DNA of 64,000 nucleotides from Leptoclinus maculatus (Eukaryota; Chordata; Actinopteri; Perciformes; Stichaeidae), in the NCBI GenBank assembly GCA_032191485.1, contig JAVDOI010000008.1, positions 23,422,549-23,486,548 of the forward strand, given 5' to 3'. This document shows positions 22,936-35,530 of the stretch, piece by piece. The notes under the pieces are model-generated. The model was not told where the DNA came from, searched no databases, and saw nothing but the letters and a program-made list of their open reading frames with translations. Positions within the stretch are counted from its first letter, which is position 1; every line of letters starts with the position of its first letter. The position numbers and the translations under genes are program-made.

Positions 22936-23924
22936 CTGTGTTACTAACAGTAAGCTGTTCTATAGTATAAGTAACTATACTGTGTACCAGTTGATTCAAA
23001 GAGCAAAGGGATAACCATTATTGTCAAAGGTGCCAAATATCCAAACACACAATTTAAATGGCTGTCAATGGCAACAAGTGTGTTCCTCACAATTTATTTT
23101 CCTGAACAGACATCCAGCCAGACAAAGTGCATAAAGAAGTGAGTGAAAGAGTGATGGGAACAGAAGCAAGAGAGGCAAAAAGGAGAACAGCAATTGTCAT
23201 ACATCAGTTTAATGAGGGTGACGATGACAGAAATAACTGCTGAGCCGCTTCTGCTCTCAAATCAATAGCCTGGCTCTTTATGACACTCTAAATAATGCAA
23301 TAACTGCTTCCTGACACTTATTCCTTCCTTTATAGGAATTATGTTACTAGCACTGCCATCACATCTTGTTTACAAAGTCATTTGGGGAGTGAGATTTCTC
23401 CATATGCATGTCAGCGCCATGTGCTGAAATACCTGTTCTCTATAAGCCACAGCAAAAATGACAAAAATGTACAGTGTCATTAAAAATGCCACTGTACAGG
23501 TAAAATAAACCATCACAATAAGTACATTTTAACTGTGCTACTTCCGTTCACTTATTAATAGTTAGAAATGTCCTATGGGTCCTTTGTCATCCCAGTCCCA
23601 ACCCCAGCTGTCATGACTGGACAGAGGGGGTTATAAAAGCCCATTATTACACAAAATGTATATATTAAAGCAACCATAGTCTTTGCTGCAATAAGTGGTG
23701 ATTACAGGTTGCTCCCATATTTGATTCTGTTGATATCTAAGCAGTGAAGGGTACCATGCAACTCTAACAGGAGAGCAATACTAGTCAAAGTGGAAAAGAC
23801 TGAGATTATCTTCCAGTTGTATTGTTGTGACCCTTGTCGTTCATGTGACTGATCTGATGACACACTGACCTGAAAAACATCTGAAGCAGTTATGAGCTAG
23901 AAATGTTGTTGCTACAGCAACTTT
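22936..23924. other. Non-coding stretch, no gene recognised
   Basis: No recognisable gene or repeat family; ordinary intron or intergenic composition. Confidence 0.5.
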
Positions 23925-24370
23925 TATTGACCCAAAGCCACTCTTCCCTCTTGATTTATTCCCTCAGTAAACATTGTAAACATGAGTTTATGGTCTCAAT
24001 CTCTAGTTTCAAGTCTTCTTCAATACAGCATGATGTTCAGTTAGTAAATGATGGTCCATTTAGAGTCAAAAAGATGGTAAACTGTGGTATGCTTTAGGGC
24101 GGGGCTACACGGTGATTGTCAGGTTGCTACCACAGCGTTTCTCTGTTTGGTGTTTTTGTTTTTGTCTTAGAATTTTAACCCATTTTGATTGCCTAAAAAT
24201 GTCTTATCCAGCAATCGGTTATACTTAGCTCCTCCCTCTTGTGTCACTACTAATATCAAAAAGCCAAGACAGCGACGGCAAGAATGCCAAACTCCACAAA
24301 CGGATGGGTGGCGCCTTTTGACTACGTCCACTTCTTGTATACATTCTATAGAATTACTCATTATGTAAAC
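23925..24370 (-). mobile_element. Minus-strand copy of the TATAAGAAGTGGACGTAGTC element
   Basis: Read on the minus strand, it starts near 24350 with acaagaagtggacgtagtc and cacccatccgtttgtgga. It then contains ccatttactaactgaac-like and cttcaatacagcatgatg-complement segments, and ends near 23930 with aggga..aataaatcaagaggg. These blocks match, in order, the plus-strand copy at 31475-31895. It has no coding frame. Confidence 0.7.
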
Positions 24371-24749
24371 ACGCCGTTTTCACACACCGCGGAAAAAACA
24401 GTCTGACGCCTACTAATATGTAGGTTAGCTCTTTCGATAACAAGCTACTTTACAAAACGACAAGCTAACGTGATGATTCACTGCAACTGGAATGCATCTG
24501 GCAATATGCGGTTTCTATCATTGTTGGTAACATTATGACAATAAGTCGGTATATGTTAGAATAAGAGGAAGTTTGTGTAACTATACTAAATAAAACGAAC
24601 TCTAATGCTTTACTTTGAAGCCGTCATCCTCCTAGTGTTATGATATTGAATCACGGCCACAAACAGCCATAACAGACACAAGTAATCTCCACACAAAACT
24701 CAGTGTCGTTTACAAACCCAGGTTGAAGTTTTTTGTTCAGTGTGAAATG

Positions 24750-24965
24750 TCTCTACAAATACTGGAAGGATTGCAATGACATTTGGTGCAGACATTCATG
24801 TTCTCTGCAAGATAAATTGATCCGCTGACTTCCATCAAGCACCATCATCAGGTAAAAATCATCAGGAAATTCAATGACATTCCCATAAGCCTCAGACATA
24901 CTTTGTATTTAGTTGTGATTCAGTAATAGTAGCATGCTGTCACGCTTAACTAAGATGGAGAAAAT
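24750..24965 (+). repeat. Copy of the TGGTCCAGACTGAAATATC / TTAGCATGCTAA dispersed repeat
   Basis: Contains gtgaaatgtctctacaaa, tgacatttggtgcagac, attcatgttc and caccatcatcaggt in the order of the same percomorph repeat as at 16225 and 30960. Confidence 0.65.
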
Positions 24966-26510
24966 GGTCCAATTTTTTTACATGTGTTGTAGCTACTTGT
25001 AAAAGCTATATGGAAATGAAGTGTTTTGAAATAAAACTCCCAGTTAACAGTAAGCATTGCCAAAATATGGAGACCTCCTGAGTATATATTGATAAATTGT
25101 ATCATAAATAGTGAATTTTAATGTTCTTCGATCAAATTTACAGTTACAGTTGTATTAAAGGCCATTCAGTTGCACCATTGGCCATGGGATCATGTTTATA
25201 CTGGTGATATTGCCTTTGAAATGAAATTACTGATGATGAATTAATATTCCTTAGCGTTATTCCTTATTTATTTTGGGTAAGTTATTTTAGATGTATTTTA
25301 TACGGGCTTGGGCTTATTCATTATTTATAAGCCTAACTTAAGACTTCAACACACAGGCCTTACACTTTCTCCCAGGTAATGGTACATTTAGGCTGATGAA
25401 GGTCTCATAAACTGTCTGTGACTGGGGTAGGCACTTGCAAAAGTGGTCAATATTTCTACTTAGGCTGTGATTGACTGTGAAGAATTCCTCCACGTCAGGA
25501 AGCAATTGCTACACAAAGAAACAGATGTCAATGTAAGGCCTTGGAAAGACATAGCGTGCCAATTAACATGTTTTTTCCATCTTATTATGACAGCGGTAAT
25601 CTGCCTTACAATGAAAAACTTAAGCTGGAGGAGCAAATTACCATTCAAAACAATGATCTACCGAAACACTGGAGTGCAAAAGGGTTTTAAAAGCCCTGTC
25701 ATATTCTTATTTACCAATTACTAGGTTAAATAAATAGCAACTCATCGGTCTCCTTTTCTAGATGCAATAAAGTCAAATATTATTATTGCAGCATGTATTA
25801 GACAACATAGCTAATTTGATGTGTGGTCTTAATTTGGAGTAACACAAGCCCCAAAATACCATTGACATGTCATTACTGTTTCCACTGGCCTTGTGTGCTT
25901 AACAGTAAACATACAAAGGTATCACAATTAATTTGATGATACATCATTTTTTTTTAACAATACTAAACTCTGAAGCACTATTAGTGGCCACAAGAGGTTA
26001 TAATAATTATATTACAGCCCATAATACAAAACTGCTCGAATGAAAACTGACAATTGCGTCATTCACAGGCAAACAATGTGAAGTTGGGCCTGAGAATAGT
26101 GCTAGAGGAAAAACACATGGTCAAATAGCACAAATGTGCTCACTAGATTTCATGGCCATCTGCATTGATGTTGACAACAAAATCTAAATGTGGCAGCATT
26201 AATATCAATATTAAACTTCTTAGAAATCTAGTATGGCAATTGTGTTGTCCCAGCGCGAGTGTCCAGAACAGCTTCAGTGCTTCTTGACATAGATTATCTT
26301 AGTGTGTGTAACTCTAGTGGAAGGATGAACATCATTCTTCTAAAAGAGTTTGCCTCATTTGTTGTTTGGATACTTTTGTTTAACAGACATTTTATACGTT
26401 TTGCCACCTAATTTGGCATGACTTTTAATGATGCAGATTTGACAAGACATAACCATATAGATATAGGCTTAGGCCTCTTATACCTAGCGAAGACTATGGT
26501 ATTTTCTTTA
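24966..26510. other. Non-coding stretch, no gene recognised
   Basis: No gene or clear repeat recognised. The two overlapping opposite-strand frames near 25460-25724 have no family features. Confidence 0.5.
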
Positions 26511-27265
26511 CATTGTACGTTTCTGCCAACCACGGGTACGTTGAATGTAGACGTTTTTGCATTTGGTCAAAGCAAGTGATATAGGAGCAGTCGTTTTTTT
26601 AAATTACATGATATAATTACGATAAAATTAAGTGAGAAAGTTCTGTAAGACTGATGGTGGGTGGGTCAAACAAACAAGACTTTCACACAGGAGACCGCCG
26701 TTCGTGTCCTTAACTTAACGTTGCCTAAGATAGTCCGCTAAGGGCGGTTGTTATTTATTAACACTAGTTACGTGCAGATTTGCAGATAGATATTGAACTT
26801 AAATTAAGCAATGAAAATATATTGTGTACGCTAATTGGTTTAACCAATTAGCGTACACAATATATTTTCATGTGTTTCCTTTGTTAGTAAATGTTGCTTT
26901 TTAGGTTTTACATTTTAGGTTCTCCAGAACAAAAAAAGACACATGTATGTTTTTTGTTTTCAGTTCTCTCTCTTAGTTGCTATTGTGTTAATTGCATGTA
27001 CACTTTTGCTTTAGCTGCCTTGGCACCTTAACTACACTATTATGGTTGTTACGTTACATTGCTACGTTATTATTTTAACACAAACCATGATGTGTTTCTA
27101 ACCTTAACCAAGTAGTTTTGTTGCCACATGTAGCCACAAGTCATTATGCTTTTCTGCAAGCGGGATACAAAGCTGATATGACGTGTATATATGAAAAATG
27201 TTTTTGGTTCAGGAACATCCAAATTCAACGTGTCTCGTGGTCTGCAAAAACGTACAATGTCATCA
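26511..27265. mobile_element. Inverted-repeat MITE-like element, about 755 bp
   Basis: The left end (cattgtacgtttctgcc, accacgggtacgttgaat) is matched at the right end on the other strand (cattgtacgtttttgca, accacgagacacgttgaat), roughly 85 percent identical over about 40 bp. The interior contains the dispersed-family segments near 26660-26700 and 27070-27125 also found at 21905-22290, and a perfect 61-bp hairpin at 26811-26871. It has no coding frame, so it is non-autonomous. The superfamily is not clear. Confidence 0.65.
26811..26871. repeat. Perfect 61-bp hairpin (30-bp arms, 1-base centre)
   Basis: 26811-26840 is the exact reverse complement of 26842-26871, with a single T between. The arms contain ctaattggtt / aaccaattag. 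It lies near the middle of the element at 26511-27265. Such a spacerless palindrome is unstable in many cloning hosts and could extrude as a cruciform. Confidence 0.95.
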
Positions 27266-30227
27266 TCATTTTTTCTCTGGCAACATCGTTGCTCTTTTTC
27301 AGCTAAGGCAGAGTGAGACTAAAACAATCTTTATCAGTAGCTCAGTCTGCACTTAGCCGTTTGCCTTTTAATGCTGTCACATAATACATCTATCTGTGTT
27401 TTAGCTCCAGTCCCCCTGTGACCCTGTAAAGCAATCAGCGAGTATCAGGAGTGGATAGATGGATGAATAGGTGGAACGCAAAATAATCCGTTATGATTTA
27501 GTACCTTTAAAAAACTGTTTGCATTGCTTTATCATTATGCTCAGCAGGAGAGGTGGATTACACTGTGACTATGATGTGATACACATCCCTGACACGCCAA
27601 GGGAATAAACTGATCACTTCTGATGTTGTATCACAACAGCCTGTTGTCACTGTTGAGCAGCTATCATCATACAAGTGAGAGTCAGTGCTCAGATTGCTAT
27701 TGTAATTCACACTGTGGGCAGTGGTAGACAAGATAAAGATATTGGAGGATTTGTGCTGTCCTGAAGGCGCAGTTTCGAGTATGTATGTGTGTGTGTTGTT
27801 AAAACAGTGTTGAGTACAACTTGTGTGTGTTTTCCTACTGAATTTTATACACGGATATAAGCAACATTTCAAACACCTTTTTCCTGCTGATAAATATGAA
27901 AGAATTAATGCAGTGGATACATGTTATATTTAGACTCCAAAGCTGCTTTACTTCCTTACTATGAAACACAGCGCACACGCTCGCACTGAAAGAGGCTTAT
28001 TCAAATGATGTAAAATGCTAAGTTGACAACACAGAGCGGGAATTTAGGAGCGCTGCCGCGCTGCGATGATATGACAAAGAATAAATATTGAAAGAGAGAC
28101 TGATATTTAGGGAACGAGAAAGGTAAGTGTTGGGGAATCATTTCAAATTTCAATTATCGTGTTTGGCTTCCTCTTTACCTTCATAGCTTAAACAAGCAAG
28201 ATATGCTTTTGATGGACGCTTAACAATCTGGCACTGGACAAGCATTTGTATAAATTAAACAAAGAGGCATTTTGCCGCTCGTGCTGCAGACTGTCTGAAT
28301 CTCCGTCCCTCTGAAACAGGGATCTGAGCCAGTGGAGGGGAACTTGTGAGTTGCTGCCACAGTTAGTGGAGTTCTTTGGGCCTGGTATCGTTAATCCATG
28401 TCTATGAACAAGTGTGACAATAAGCTCTCTGTCTGAACAGCAATCCTCTTTGGCGAAGCTTTGTGGGTAAACTCGCCTCATGCAAATTCTAAACCCCATT
28501 AGCTTTGAGGGACTAGTCAGCTGCATTGAGATTAATGGCCAAGTGACTACTTGATTTAATACGGTTATTTCACGTCTTCCGGGGGAAAAAATAAACAACA
28601 AAGTTAATGCAAGACATTTGTCACTGACGTCCTCAATCTCTCTTTAAGTGGGAGAAGTTTCTTGCGCGTGCAGATGTGTTACTTCCTCAGCCTGGCACTG
28701 GTGGAAAAGCTGGGAAGCTTAGTAGATGTTAAATGTCTGTATGCTTAGTCTGTAAGTAAGACATCATTATTTTAAATAAGTTTCACTTCTTTGGCCTGTT
28801 AAAAACCCAAGGTGGAAAGTTTTTTGTGCATTGTGATAAATTACAGTATGGGAATGTCTGAAACTGCATTGGAGATAAATGTAGCAAGGAGAGAAAGTGC
28901 TATGCAATTTTTCATTACATGGTTAGAAATGAAAATCCTTATTTATCTTTTTCCATGCCGTCAGCTTACTCCAAACTTTGCTGCAAGGGATTACTGGGTG
29001 GGTAAGGCTCTGTCACCGCAAAGTGGGAGACAACAAGCTGTGACAACGGTGATCTGAGCGCTCTGCCGACTCCTCCAGCTCACAGCTGTGGAGGAGTGAT
29101 TAGCGCCAAAGTTGAGCAGGAGCGTTTAAATACTTCTTCGTGACCTTTAATCCCCAATCAAATGAAAATGCCACCCTTCCCTCTATTGCAAAACACAAGC
29201 AAACACTCCACTGCATGTGTGTCTGCTCAGCTCCCAGCATGCACTGCTCAAAGCTTTCCGGAAGATCTGAGGTTACCTAAGACTGTGACTGATTACCTTG
29301 ACAGGTGAAATGAGTGTCATCCTCCAGTGGAGGGCTTAATGCTGGATCACATCATATGAGAACTGCCATTGGACTGAGACTAGAGCTAATAGCCCAAAAA
29401 TTCTCACCCGACCCTACATGAACTGAGCCCGCATATTTTCTGTCCAACTCTAGGGCTACACTGCCTGCCTGAGCAGAGAGTGATGGCTGCCTCGCTAAAC
29501 TGCTGCATCTCTGATGCACATGGCGTCCACACAGACAGCGTTGCTGCGGCCGCTGTGCTGCAGCCCCTCTTTCTACATAGTTTGCCTTTCATAATGGCCT
29601 GAATGTTTAATTTAATTCAATATTAATAATTTATTAATTAAATAATTTTCTTTAATTATAAATGTATTTATATGTATGGTAGACAGTAAGATTAGTTAGA
29701 TTAGATTAAATTGGAGTGGTCATTTAAAAAAAATAAAAAACGAGATTGTAGTACTTTAAGGACACTGTCCTGCAAAAATGTCTCAATAAAAGCCTTATGT
29801 TAACAAATTCAGGGATTAAGTCCACATTACGATGATGTATAGTTTTTTTCTTATTTAAATGAAAAAGAAAGCTTTGAGTTAAAATTTAATATTTACTTTT
29901 TCATCTTCGTAAGATGTTCCACAGATACATCAAAACTGTAGTTATGTTGCAGGTATGATGTCAGTATATGGTCAAAAGATAATTTTCGAAATGATTACAT
30001 CTGTCATTTTTTAACAAATGTCGACTTTTGTACAACGCTCAGTTCTAAGACGTAAACATGGACAACTCCCAATACTGGTGATTATCGTGTCCACTAAGAC
30101 AAGAACTGTGGCTCAAGTAAAAAAATAAATGGTTTGATATTATGGCAGAGCAGAATAAATAGAAGGTGGAGGACAAGGACCATCTCATCTGTCAGCCCAA
30201 GATGAGACTTGCCGCAATTATTGGACA
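27266..30227. other. Non-coding stretch, no gene recognised
   Basis: No exon recognised. The region around 28180-28620 has mixed, non-repetitive sequence with an ATGCAAAT octamer (28480-28487) and may be a conserved non-coding element. Near 29055-29100 a short imperfect inverted repeat (ctcctccagct / agctgtggaggag) occurs. The 137-codon minus frame at 28188-28601 has no family motif. Confidence 0.45.
28440..28570. promoter_or_regulatory. Possible conserved non-coding element
   Basis: A block of balanced composition with an octamer ATGCAAAT, homeodomain-type cores (ccccattag, gattaatgg) and no repeat similarity. This is a composition-based guess without comparison to other species. Confidence 0.2.
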
Positions 30228-30275
30228 AACATCCTGGATGTTTATTGGACATATCAACAAGTGTGATATGTCCAA
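30228..30275. repeat. Two adjacent short hairpins
   Basis: aacatcc/ggatgtt pair around one T near 30228-30242; ttggacatatca (30245-30256) pairs exactly with tgatatgtccaa (30264-30275) around a 7-base loop. They lie back to back. Confidence 0.75.
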
Positions 30276-30959
30276 AGAATGAAGAAATAAATATCCCACA
30301 GGTAATGTATTTCATCATTTTATTAGGGCTGTGCCGAAGATTTCGAGGCTTCATCCATAACTTTAACCATTTGCATTCATATTATAGCCTCTTAGTCTAT
30401 ACATTGTGTCTAGTACTTCTGCACAGTTGCAGATTAGGCTTCACTTATATTAACAGTATTTTACTATTTGTAGAATTAGATTCCAATGGTGGCTGCATAT
30501 AGGGTGGTTTCCGATTTATTTAATCCAATCATTTGTAGTAATTTAACTCCTTCACAGTATGTTAATGCTTCATAACCGTAGAGCACAAACCTATGTGATG
30601 TCTAAGTGACCCACCTCTTCTTATATATACAGTAGTCGATGTTGGATTTAAAGAAACATCATGGTTTGGGTTCTAGCTAGGTTTATGGAAACATTGTGGT
30701 TTGGATTAAGATGACTACCTATAATTAAGAGCAACATCTGTGCTATGGTTACAATAAAGGTGACTGAAGGTTGGAATGGGAAAAAGAGCAGCAGTTTGCC
30801 ATGTTTAAATCCAATGTGTTTTAAACCCATCCATTCACCCCGGCCTTCTTTCTACACGGACTATAGCAACACCACCTGACTTACTCTTTTTCTCTTGTCA
30901 TAATTCTTACATCTGTTATAGTATTGGAGTACTGGAGCTGAACGGAGCTATATGTCATT

Positions 30960-31200
30960 GCGGGGCACTTGCTGAAACAACTGATGCTGTAATTCTTCTT
31001 GGAAGGATAGTCTGGAAAAGTCAGGGGATAACCAAAAGCATTAGGATTCATCCTCTGTCAAAACAAAATGTCATGGCAATCCATTCAATAATTGTCAAGC
31101 TATTTCAGTCTGGTCCAAAAGTGATGGACAAAGCCCAACAACAGATATTTCCATCCCTTGCGCCAAGTCACTAGCACGGCTACAAATAGTGATGTTTAGG
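30960..31200 (-). repeat. Minus-strand copy of the TGGTCCAGACTGAAATATC dispersed repeat
   Basis: Contains ttaggattcatcctctg, gtcatggcaatccattc, agctatttcagtctggtcc and gatggacaaagccc, the reverse-strand order of the percomorph repeat found at 16225 and 24750. Confidence 0.7.
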
Positions 31201-31474
31201 CCTTGTAGAAGCCTCGAGATGCCTAACTTTAGGCACGACCAGAATTATGGAAGGATCAAAGAAATGCAACCGAGAATGTGATATTTAAGTACATGACATA
31301 TTAATCATAACGTTATTTAAAACATTAAATACAGGTTTAGGTCACTGTGTCTCAGCATAAGTTTTCATGTAATTATTATTGTAGGTTCTCTGAGGTATGC
31401 TCTTTTACAAGCACTCCCCGCTTCACAATCACAGGTAACACCTGTCCTGAGCACATTTACAGTCATTCAGAATA

Positions 31475-31895
31475 AACCAGAGACTGTATATAAGAAGTGG
31501 ACGTAGTCGTCATAACGTCACCCATTGGTTTGTAGACTGCAGTTGTGAGGCCTCAAGTTTGGCGAGTGGAGTGTTTGGACAGAAGAGAAGTGAGGTTGAG
31601 ACGCCGTATACAGCTCTGAAAGCAGTAGCCAATCACAACCATACTCTGCTTTATGGTCTATTTGAATCTAAATGGACCATCATTTACTAAATGAACATCA
31701 TGCTGTATTGAAGAAGACTTGAAACTAAAGATTAAGACCATGAACTCATGTTTACAATGTTTACTGAGGTAATAAATCAAGAGAGAAGTAGAGTCATTTT
31801 CTCATAGACTTCTATACAACCAGAGGAGTCGCCCCCTGATGGACTTCCCCATTGGCTTCACTTTTCAGAACCGGAGGTTTGCATTTGGACACTAT
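31475..31895 (+). mobile_element. Plus-strand copy of the TATAAGAAGTGGACGTAGTC element
   Basis: Starts gactgtatataagaagtgg, continues gtcacccattggtttgtag and agacgccgtatacagctc. It then has a unique middle with gtttactgaggtaataaatc and ends with gaaccggaggtttgc near 31878. A second plus copy lies at 40049-40420, a minus copy at 23925-24370 and a partial one at 62835-63010. It has no coding frame. It is a familiar fish repeat that I cannot name. Confidence 0.75.
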
Positions 31896-32758
31896 GGTTT
31901 TCTCATCTGAATGTATTATCTCATCTTCAGTTGATGGATTAAGTTAATTTAAATACTTCATATATCTATTCAATCTGACCTGACATGACCAATGTCCTTC
32001 CCTTAGTTCCCAAGATTGAATGTTTTCTAGCAGTATTTTGTTGCCGTAAGGTGGAAAACTTGTATCTCCATATCTTATATATTTTTCATAAATCAATGAT
32101 ATAAATATCATAAATAATTAACCAATGAAAAGTATTAAAAAGAGCTTGTAACTAAATCTTGTTATTCCATCGGAAACTGTTGGTAAACCCTCATAGCTCC
32201 ACCTCGCCTCCTTAGCAGAGCTGAAGGTTAACAGTCACGAGGCGATTTTGTCTGACTTCATCTGAGGCAGTGTTCCACACAGTTTCATGATGAACTGAAA
32301 TATTTTTACACTTGTCATTAGCAGTCTGGGATTTAACTCAGTGGGTCAGTGATGGCCACTCGTGAAACCTCTCCATTGCGCTGGTTGGCACTCGCCGTGC
32401 ATTTCCTCAATAAGGAGCCATGGCCGCCGGCTCTAGGTAGGCTTACAAAGGCCCGGGGTGAAGGTCGCTTGCAGCTCCATTCATGAGTTTTACAGCACCC
32501 CCGCCCGGACCTTGCGCGTCCTGTGGTCATGCTCTTCGTGCAGGGAGAGAGGGCACAGCTCTGATTTTAATATTGTGATTATCCATGGAAGTGTTAAAGC
32601 AGTTAACAGATGGATAACAAAACAAGTGACTAAGACAAAATAATACAAAATGAGACTAACCGTTATGAATACAGAAACAAGGAAAGCCGTAAACAGCAGA
32701 CAGAGACATGGTGGCTAAGATGGGGCATGTGGGTGGTGGGTGGTGAAAATGATGGCAG
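31896..32758. other. Non-coding stretch with a GC-rich patch
   Basis: About 32340-32560 is GC-rich with several CpGs (tggccgccggctctagg, cccccgcccggacc) against an AT-rich background. No exon or RNA gene was recognised; a small promoter or a decayed repeat is possible. Confidence 0.35.
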
Positions 32759-33040
32759 TTATTGATGACAGTTTAGTCCTTCAATCTGTTTCAATGTGTG
32801 CTTGAAGTGACAAAGAGAAGTACTGGCTGTGATATGATAGGAGATATCATTCCAAATCTGTTCTGGAAGAGTAGAAAAATAAGTTTTAAAGCATATTAGT
32901 TTTAGATGCTGACACAACACTGAGTGCTTGTGTGAGTTCTTGGTAATACACTGAAAGGTGAAGGAGGGAAGAGATTGTTTGGAGCTAATAGCCATCACAA
33001 ATCTTACACTTACTACTAGTGTTAGATGCTCATGGTTCAA
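32759..33040 (-). pseudogene. Possible LINE polyprotein C-terminal remnant
   Basis: The 93-codon minus frame ends with a pattern like the tail of fish non-LTR polyproteins: a Trp-Asn pair (EQIWNDIS), then a Ser-rich step and FKHTLKQ. In those proteins the WN...FK..LK layout closes the reading frame. The upstream residues are not clearly alignable. This is a motif-level guess. Confidence 0.3.
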
Positions 33041-33639
33041 GGACTTCCAAACAAGCCCAACTTTGAGTGATTTTAGTGATTAGATGATCAGAACACAGTT
33101 TGGAAATAATTACATCAATGCTTGGAACTATTTAAAAAAAAAAAGAGTATATTGAGGGAAAAACAAGAAAAAAGAGGGACGAGTGCCTTTCACAGACTGG
33201 ATCGCAACAGACAGACAATTTTTCTTTTCACTGTTGGTTATGGATGAACATATGATATGGAACCTGAGAAAAAAACAAACAATCAAAGGTAATCAGTGAA
33301 TACACATCTGAAAAATATTTTCCAGGAAAACAAACTCTTTCAACCTTCAAGCTGACTCTATCCTCCCTGCCCAGCAGAGAGCTAATGCTAATATATGTTG
33401 AAGGAAGCATCTAGCAGATAAAGACGCATACCTAAAATAATGCTGACTATTACTTAAATCTCTGTGTCCAGGATACGACTGTGTCTGCTAGAGGTGTCAG
33501 TAACCTATTATTATTCATATAAGAACTGACTGTAGTTGTTCTGTGTTTCTGTGACTTTGTTTTGTCTGTTGTTCTGGCCCCTAGTGGTTAATTGCTGAAA
33601 TAAAAAATAAATAAAACTTACCAATCACAACATGACTTA
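33041..33639. other. Non-coding stretch, no gene recognised
   Basis: Contains a short A-rich tract near 33133-33147; otherwise nothing recognisable. Confidence 0.5.
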
Positions 33640-34070
33640 ATTGTAACTGCAATGGCTTGCAATTAAGACCAAGTGTGATGCTTTTGGCTAAATACTAGAT
33701 CAGAATGCAAACATGCTCACAATTAAACATGCTAATGCTAAGCAAGTATAATGTTTTTACCATATTCAGTTTAGCTTGTTAACAAAGCAACATTTGCAAA
33801 ATAGCAGCAAAGACAAAGTATAGCTTATAATGTTATTGATTTCCAAGTATTTGGCGCTAATTAAAAAGGGACGGTATGACCAATGTTATTGTAACTCATA
33901 CTGAGTGATGAATGGGTGTGTGTAACACATTTTATAGCACTCGGTCCAACAGTTGCTATGAAACTTCACTCAAAAAGAGAAAGAGAGTGATCATATTACA
34001 GTCTGGACCAAAATGGTGGACCAACTGATTGCCATCCATAGAGCCAAACCTCTAACAATCAAACAAAAAA
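33640..34070 (-). repeat. Minus-strand copy of the TTAGCATGCTAA / TGGTCCAGACTG dispersed repeat
   Basis: Contains aaacatgctaatgctaagc, cagtttagcttgttaac and, further on, ttacagtctggaccaaaatgg, ggtggaccaactga and gccatccatagagcc. These are the reverse-strand blocks of the repeat at 22785 and 16225 in the expected order, with a divergent gap between them. Confidence 0.6.
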
Positions 34071-35034
34071 AGACACTATGGGGCCTGTGTAACCATGATT
34101 ATGTCACTTGAAATTTAAAGTTGTTTCTTTTTCTTTTTGTCTACACATTGCTATATTAGTTCTTCAATATACTTAATATGAGTGATTGAGGATTCACATT
34201 CACCAATAAAGCTTTCAGTCCTGTGAGGACGTCTGGACATATAGACCAACATTACAATGACGCCATTCATCCTGCTACTGACTGACAATCAATGTGCCAT
34301 GGAACCGGTTTTGGCTGTGATTGATATGAGCTATTAGCTTCCTGTATCAGGACACTGTGATCTGGAATTGCGGTAGAAAAGCGCTGACCTACCCAATGAG
34401 TCTATATTGATCTAGACTAAATTGAAACCTTTAAATCTCCAAACCACTCTGGTCAAACACTATAACTACCTCACTCAGATATAGATCACAATGTTGTTTC
34501 GTATTGGACTTTTTGATGTTCGTTTGCTTTTTGTAGGTTCTTGAGAACTTATTTGAACCTGGTGAACTAAGGGCAATGTTTGTATGATGTGACTCAACAC
34601 TTCTCAACAAATTATTATCGTGAACAACAATATAACGAGGTGTAGTGTTTTACATCTGGGTGCTAAAAACATTAAGCAGGAACATTTATTTTGAAAGACA
34701 AATTTGGCCTCATGGCAGAAACATTCATATGAATAGATGTGTTAAGTGGCACATACAAGCAATTAATGCGAATTCATGACATTCAACAAGTTAGCTACAA
34801 ACAAAACTCTTGAGTGTTCCAGACAGATGGTCTGCCTTTCTCTACAGTGGGAAAGAATTACTTGTTTGACTCGAAACATTTGTTCTCTTCCCCCCAACCC
34901 CTTATTTTAAAGAGAAAACCAAGGTGTACAGTATATTACCCAAACTGTCCATTGTAAACATAGATCACAGTTTAGAGACCCACACTTTGACCTACCGTAC
35001 ATGCCATAGTTTTTAACCCAAGTTTTCCTGTACG
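34071..35034. other. Non-coding stretch, no gene recognised
   Basis: AT-rich, with no recognisable gene or repeat. Confidence 0.5.
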
Positions 35035-35530
35035 ATGACGGATTTCTTCTGTTACAACCCCATGTTGGTGTAGGGGAGCGGGGGACAGCACAAAACTAGA
35101 TGAAGAATATGATGAGTCAATTTGTTCAGTATTTCAATCCTTTATTGCCAGATATAGAAGCTGGATTGTAACATCCAGCCCTGGCCAAAGTAACTAAACA
35201 ACCAGCCCTGAGTAGAAATAAAATCAAAATACTGAATAAAATACCCAAAAATAAAAGACAATCCTAAACCTAACTCTCTATCAACACAGAAACAGGAGAA
35301 AAGGGAAAGTAACATAATTGGCAGCTCTTCCCTAAGGGGTGTCCTGGCAATTAGTTAAAGGTAGTTAAGATTAATTAATTGATTAACTGAGTCTGACTGC
35401 AAAATCACTACAGTTTCCATCATCAACCTCACAACAACATATCACTCCGTGCATCTTAATGAAAGAGGACCGCTCCAGCTCCTACATCGCTTGCGTCCAC
35501 CTCCACTTTAACCCGGGGAAAATCTAAAGC
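35035..35530 (-). mobile_element. Ty3/gypsy-like remnant: RNase H scrap next to LTR-like sequence
   Basis: On the minus strand, about 35527-35465 encodes RVKVEVDASDVGAGAVLF, the RNase H opening motif (V-D-A-S-D-V-G-G-A-V-L) of gypsy-type pol, including the first catalytic Asp. It is followed at once by a stop and unrelated sequence. Further along (35430 to 35035) the minus strand holds ggcaataaaggattg, a polyadenylation-signal-like motif, and ends ggggttgtaaca, compatible with an LTR 3' end. The rest of pol is missing. The LTR part is less certain than the RNase H motif. Confidence 0.55.

Noticed and set aside
28188..28601. 137-codon minus-strand frame as a gene
   Set aside because: No domain, no splice context and a composition typical of a chance frame; the DNA is more likely a conserved non-coding block.
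32330..32560. GC-rich patch considered as a ribosomal RNA or tRNA gene
   Set aside because: No A/B box pair, no cloverleaf and no recognisable rRNA core segment.
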